64,000 bases of DNA, taken from NCBI GenBank assembly GCA_027574665.1, contig CM050648.1, forward strand, positions 64,311,363-64,375,362, given 5' to 3'. This DNA comes from Rhynochetos jubatus. Its lineage: Eukaryota > Chordata > Aves > Eurypygiformes > Rhynochetidae. Of this stretch, positions 59,095 through 64,000 are shown one piece after another. How positions within the stretch are numbered: position 1 is the first letter of the stretch; each line of letters opens with the position of its first letter. The position numbers and the translations under genes were made by a program. A model generated the notes under the pieces. The model was not told the origin of the DNA and searched no databases. It saw nothing but the letters and a program-made list of their open reading frames with translations.

Positions 59095-62000
59095 CTACTG
59101 TGCATCAGCGTCATCTCTCAAATTTTACTTTGCTCACTTTTCAATCTATTAGACATAACTGTAAGATAGAAGAACCACAACTACCCAGATAAAGAAGCCC
59201 TGATGTAACTTGCATTCTATTTAAAAAGACCACTGTAAGATCTCATTCTTACAAGGATATTTCTAACGCATACATGTCCTTTCTCTTCTACCCAGAAAAG
59301 AGGACTTGACTTTGTAAACAAAATAATTTTTCTACTTACTATCTCTAATATGTTGTTTAAAAGATGCATCAATAAACCTTCACATTTACATTCTTGATCA
59401 GTAGAAACTGTGATAGTTTCTGTAAGTCTGAAAACCAGAACGTAGCTACACACCCTGAAGGCAGCGCTGTGAGGCCCAAGGAAACCTTACGCATGTTGGT
59501 AAGTGGAGAAGACCAGAGTGCTTGTTCACTGTGTAACTCTATTCATTTTGTCTGTTATATGAATGAGATGTGAAAAATAATTTCCTGCATCTCCAAGGCC
59601 CTAACCCAATGGAAAACAGTAGTAGTGATGTTGCCTACCTCCTGACTTTCAGTGTGGCTGGTCCTGGGGTGTTGCACTGGAAACATGCAGAGAAGACAAA
59701 ACAGTTGAATATCAGTTTAAAAAGAAAAAGTATACATCTATCTTACTGGCAGACTTTAACAAGCCTTTGTTGTATATTACATTTTAAGCTCTATCTTCTA
59801 GTCTTCAAAATTATAATGACTAATTAGAGGTATGTGAACAGTGTAATTACCTTCTGGCAATAAACCGCAATACACATTCATAGTCACATGGATTTCATCT
59901 TCTGTGCAATGGTCCTTATAAAAATAGTAATAGTTTTTATGTCCTTAGAGCATATCAGCAATTAATCTTCAAAATGATCAATGGAGAGGATGTCCTTTTC
60001 TCTTCGTCTTTGGTTTATTTATGTGTTACCAGTAATTATGCCTAAATTTCTGGTGGCACTTTTCTTCTTAAAGCAATTCAATATTAACATATCTTAAGAT
60101 GACTTAATAAGTAGGATAATTTATATTGTGTAGCACAAATACTTTATAATCCACTGATCTTGACAAAAAGGCAGTGCCTTACCAATAAAAAAATGCATGA
60201 GGAGTAATGGTTCCCTGCTAGTAACTTATTAGGTCAGATCACCCAGTTTGAAGTGTCTACCACACTTTAAATTTATCAGATTTCTTCCTTCAGAAGCTAC
60301 TACTCTATCTTTTATGGAAATTATTTCTATCCAAACAACTGTATCCCTTGCCAAAACCAGCTGCACAGTGATAGGATAAGGAACGGACACAAATTGCAGC
60401 AAGGGAAATTCCACCTGGGTTAAGCTAAAATTTCTCCATGTTGAGAGTGGTTACACAGAAGAAGAGTTTTCTCAGGGAGACTGGAAGCTCAGTCCCATTC
60501 AAAACAGCTGGAGAAGGCTCCAAGCAGCCAGATCCAGCTCTGAAGTGAGTCCTGCTCATGCGGCTGATGATGACTCAAGTTTGCTCACCAAAAGAGGCAA
60601 TGCAGAACAGGCATGAGGACACAAGGCTATAGTCAGAATATGAAAGTACTTTAACCAAAAAGCTCTAATTCTCCTGCCTTTTACACAGGCGTCATACCAG
60701 CGCATTCCAGCGCACTGAGACTTAGCCTAGCCAAGAGGAGCTCCAGCCGAGACCATAGTGCTGTCACATAATTTGTGTGGATTTAATTCTCAAATTTCCA
60801 GACCTTACGCTAGGAAACTTGTAAAATTGCTGTACCTTACACAGGCAGTGTTTAATGAAATGTAAGGGCAAAACAAGCAGCTATCATAATCAGACATCAC
60901 ACAATGAAAGAATAAAGCTACACTTCTACGCACCCTCAGTTTTTGTCTGGTTAAATCATCCATCTTAGGATAAGTTTGGGTCAAGATTGTAGCAACAGGT
61001 AAACTGTTGACCTCTAGACAATTCTCTGATTAAAAAAAAAAAAAATCTTAGGTTTTGCTCTCTGGTTGGAACAGGTCAATCAGAAACTGATGTGGGCAGA
61101 AACTCCTGCTGCGCTGTAGGTGGAATAAAAACCCTTCTTTTGGTGTTTGCATCAGCAGCAGCTTCAGGCTGATGTATTTCTTCTTCTGTTAAATGGCAGC
61201 TGTAGTGTAAAAATAGACACTGTTATTTATCGGAAGCTTAAGCCTGCTGAGGTTTTACAGATTTAGAAAGTTCATTTATCACTATCAATTAAAAAGGCTG
61301 CCTTATTCGTGCATAAATTAATCAGAATGATGCACTCCACATCAGGACCTGCTCAAAATATTTACTTTGAAAAAGCGTTACCAGATTTAGACCAAGAGTG
61401 GTACTTAGAGTAACAGCCCAGGCTTTTAAACTGCCACAATTACAAGCATTTTTCTAAATATAAACTTGGCAAGACTGTGTTACCAGTGTGTTAGCATCTG
61501 GTAACTATTGAGCAGGTTCAGCAAGGCAAGAATGGAAAAGCAATACTTAAAACTTACTTTGAGTGTGTGGCAGACTGGAAGTATATGACACCCCGTAAGA
61601 CTTTCTTATATTAAGAGATTATGACCAAAACCAGAAGTATTCATTCCACGTTATCGTGAGAGAGAGTAACACAGCTCTTACCCAGTTCCTGCAATTGCTT
61701 GGATGTAAGGACGACCTCCTGGGTGGATTTATGCCAGTGGCAAGGTTTCTGTTAAGTTGTATATTATTGGGTTTACATTCATTGCGCTCCTAACGTCGAG
61801 AATATTTTCAGGAAGAGAAGCTGCGTGTTTCAGTCTGTACAGGTGACAGTGGTTTCATACAGACTGCTGTAGAAGTGTGTGTAACTTCCTCTTCGAATCT
61901 GTAACTCCTGACTTTGTGGGTTCCCATAACTCATTATTGCGAAGGCGTCTTAAAAACTGTCAAGTCAGGGGGTCTGTGTGCTCGTCATATTGCACTGTGG

Positions 62001-64000
62001 TGAAGCGGAGACAGTGCGCAAAAACTTGTGAGCTGGTTTAGTGAAAGTCAGAACTGACTGACTTTCCTTGGAGATTTATTTAAAGCAGTCCTTTGAGGAT
62101 GGATGTCGGGGTGTACCAAAGTGAAAAAGGTGCTACCTTTGCTTACAGCCCTGAGCTGAGCTACAGAATTTGGATACTACCGTTTCCTTCCTTTTCAAAC
62201 ATAAATATCCTGACCCCCTCTAAAATGGCTCTTTGAGGGAAAGCAGAATTGGTAGATGCGTTCAGCAAAGATAGTTAAAGACTGATGAAGGCTTTCTATT
62301 GGAAAATATTCTGCAATGTATACATAAAGCTAAAAAGTATCTTTAATGCCAAATAACCACTAATCAACCAGTATTTGGATAGACTTTTGAGTGGAAGCAT
62401 CTCAAATCTCTAAGGGCTTCAGCTTTTCTGACATCTCCAAGGTGTTTTAAGGAGCAGACAGTACTGGTAACGTTTGGTACACGGTAGTGACCAAGCAATA
62501 GCTTCTTAAAAACATTCAAGTTTTGATGCTGTTTTCTTGTAAGTAGTAAAATAAAACATGTATTGAATAGTTCGTTTATATGTTTACACCATGCTTAACA
62601 TAAATATGCTGGTAAGCGATGTAAAAATTCCCCTCTCTCTCTCACACTGGCTTTGCTCTCAATTCTCTGAAGAGAGTGTGAAAGTGCAATCAACCAAACC
62701 TGCACTGCCTTTCTTTGTAGGAAGGGCATCAGAAAATCAACCCCTGAGCTTGCTAGTGAAAAGAGGAGGGATTGAAACTCTCACTATGCCTCGAGCTTAC
62801 CAAAATGCACATGCAAGGCAAACCTCCTGCTTGCTGGCTGTGAGCCTGGAGCTAAGAACCTGCATTCTTTATGAGAATGAGGATACCTTGCCACAAGTTC
62901 CACAGGGTGTGCCATCGCTTGCTTATGGTTTTAAACACATGGAAAGTCTTGCAGGGCTGTACCTAATAGGGCTCTATAAGAAATTATCTAAACATATAGA
63001 ACACCTAAAGTGAAATCTCCATGTATTTGTAATTATCCCATGGATGTATATCCAAACTAAAATCTATTGAAATTACAGAAAAATGTATTTTCTATGAGAT
63101 TGTATGGGATTTGTCCATGAAGGAGCAAGAGGCCAATCCTACCACCCTTGCAGTAAAAGCATTTCTTTGTTTTTCAGTCTAAAGTAAAGTTTGGCTTGGA
63201 GACACATGTAGGGGGATATCATGTTTACTGGCAAATGGTTTTATATTCTGGGAAGCTTGTAGATAGATGATTTGTGTATTAAAAATAACTTATTTTCATT
63301 GAGACTTAAAGCATATTATTCTCCCATATTTTTCACATTTCTTTCATGAAATCAGTAGACCACTTAAATTTTTGTCATCAACAACATAAACCAAGTGCTA
63401 ACCTTAGCAATTGGGCTAAATTAGTAGTGAAGAGAAGCATTTTGTAATTTCTACCTGAACAGTGTAGCACTGAAGTACTTGCGTGGGATTTGAAAGTATT
63501 ATTCCACACATAAATGATATTGTGGTCTGCCCTATTGCACTTCACATTATATTTTATCAAGAGGAACAGAACAAGTCAAGACAGGAGATGATAAGACCGC
63601 AACAATTCTTGTGTAACATCAACTTATACCTCTGTGAGAAAGAAATATGGGTTACTGATCACATGGAGTTTCATATCTGCAGTGAGATTAATAGTTACGG
63701 ACAGTTGTACTCAACTGGAACTGTGTTCAAAGATACTGCATTCTTTCACTTGAAATATTCTAGCTGGGGAGTTGTGTTCTCTGATGGACTGTAAATTAGA
63801 GCATGTCCATGTGGCCGGAGGCTCCTTCCCAATGATCCTACCACATCATTGCTTTTCATTTTCAAATGGCCAGCCTGAGCTGAAGAGTACCAGATTTATT
63901 AAGAATGGTATTCCTGAAATTGTCACTGGTAATGATCAGAAAAGGCTACCCAGGATATTTTGCTCTGCAGAAATCTTCCTTCAGCGTACTCTGGTGTCAT
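59095..64000. other. Unannotated DNA to the end of the window
   Basis: No gene, RNA or known repeat recognised. The plus frame 62591-63013 (140 codons) has no recognisable domain. A run of 14 A lies at 61032-61045. CCAGCGCA occurs twice near 60697-60715. 61240-61510 may be conserved non-coding by texture only. Confidence 0.55.

Noticed and set aside
62591..63013. 140-codon plus frame
   Set aside because: No domain, signal or family resemblance; within chance range for 64 kb in six frames.

Overview
The window looks like a stretch of a bird nuclear chromosome with no recognisable protein-coding gene. Three things show this. The sequence is AT-rich with long in-frame stops everywhere. It carries several CR1 LINE 3' ends, with the typical tail of short ATTCTRTG-like units and the 'ATGATCTTTAAGGTCCCTTCCAACC' type end seen in birds. 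It also carries three solo LTRs of one avian endogenous retrovirus family. The mix of clean CR1 tails and these LTRs suggests a neoavian bird, but the species cannot be named from the sequence.

Layout: 1-8015 is unannotated AT-rich DNA with a purine tract and a poly-T/AAAAT tract. 8016-8612 is a solo ERV LTR with a perfect 5-bp target duplication. 10-18 kb holds a CR1 tail, a long G/T-only tract, a decayed CR1-like reverse-transcriptase (RT) relic (about 14.89-15.49 kb), an AT palindrome and a well-preserved CR1 3' end (17518-18032). 19.4-21.4 kb holds a second RT relic and a duplicated segment of about 130 bp that occurs twice. 25-27 kb has a two-unit 48-bp repeat and two CR1 pieces in opposite orientation. 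27-43.8 kb is mostly unique DNA, with one CR1 tail, two opposed CTCF-like motifs near 35.9 kb and two GC-richer islands (29-30 kb, 38.9-39.4 kb). 43830-44410 is the second solo LTR, followed by a minus-strand CR1 ORF2 relic (44960-45880) and a CR1 tail (46511-46617). 46.6-56.6 kb is unique or unclassified. A clean minus-strand CR1 3' end (56603-57027) and a third, inverted LTR (58534-59094, perfect 5-bp duplication, different central segment) follow. The rest is unannotated.

No gene network can be described. The window is best read as intergenic or intronic DNA shaped by CR1 retrotransposition, ERV insertion followed by LTR-LTR recombination, and simple-repeat growth. Open reading frames are short, mostly overlap on both strands, and in several cases are antisense to CR1 or inside LTRs. 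I saw no tRNA, rRNA, snRNA or CRISPR array. I found no convincing undescribed system; the most useful leads are the mosaic LTR, the local duplicated segment at 19.5/21.3 kb, the opposed CTCF-like pair, and candidate conserved non-coding blocks.
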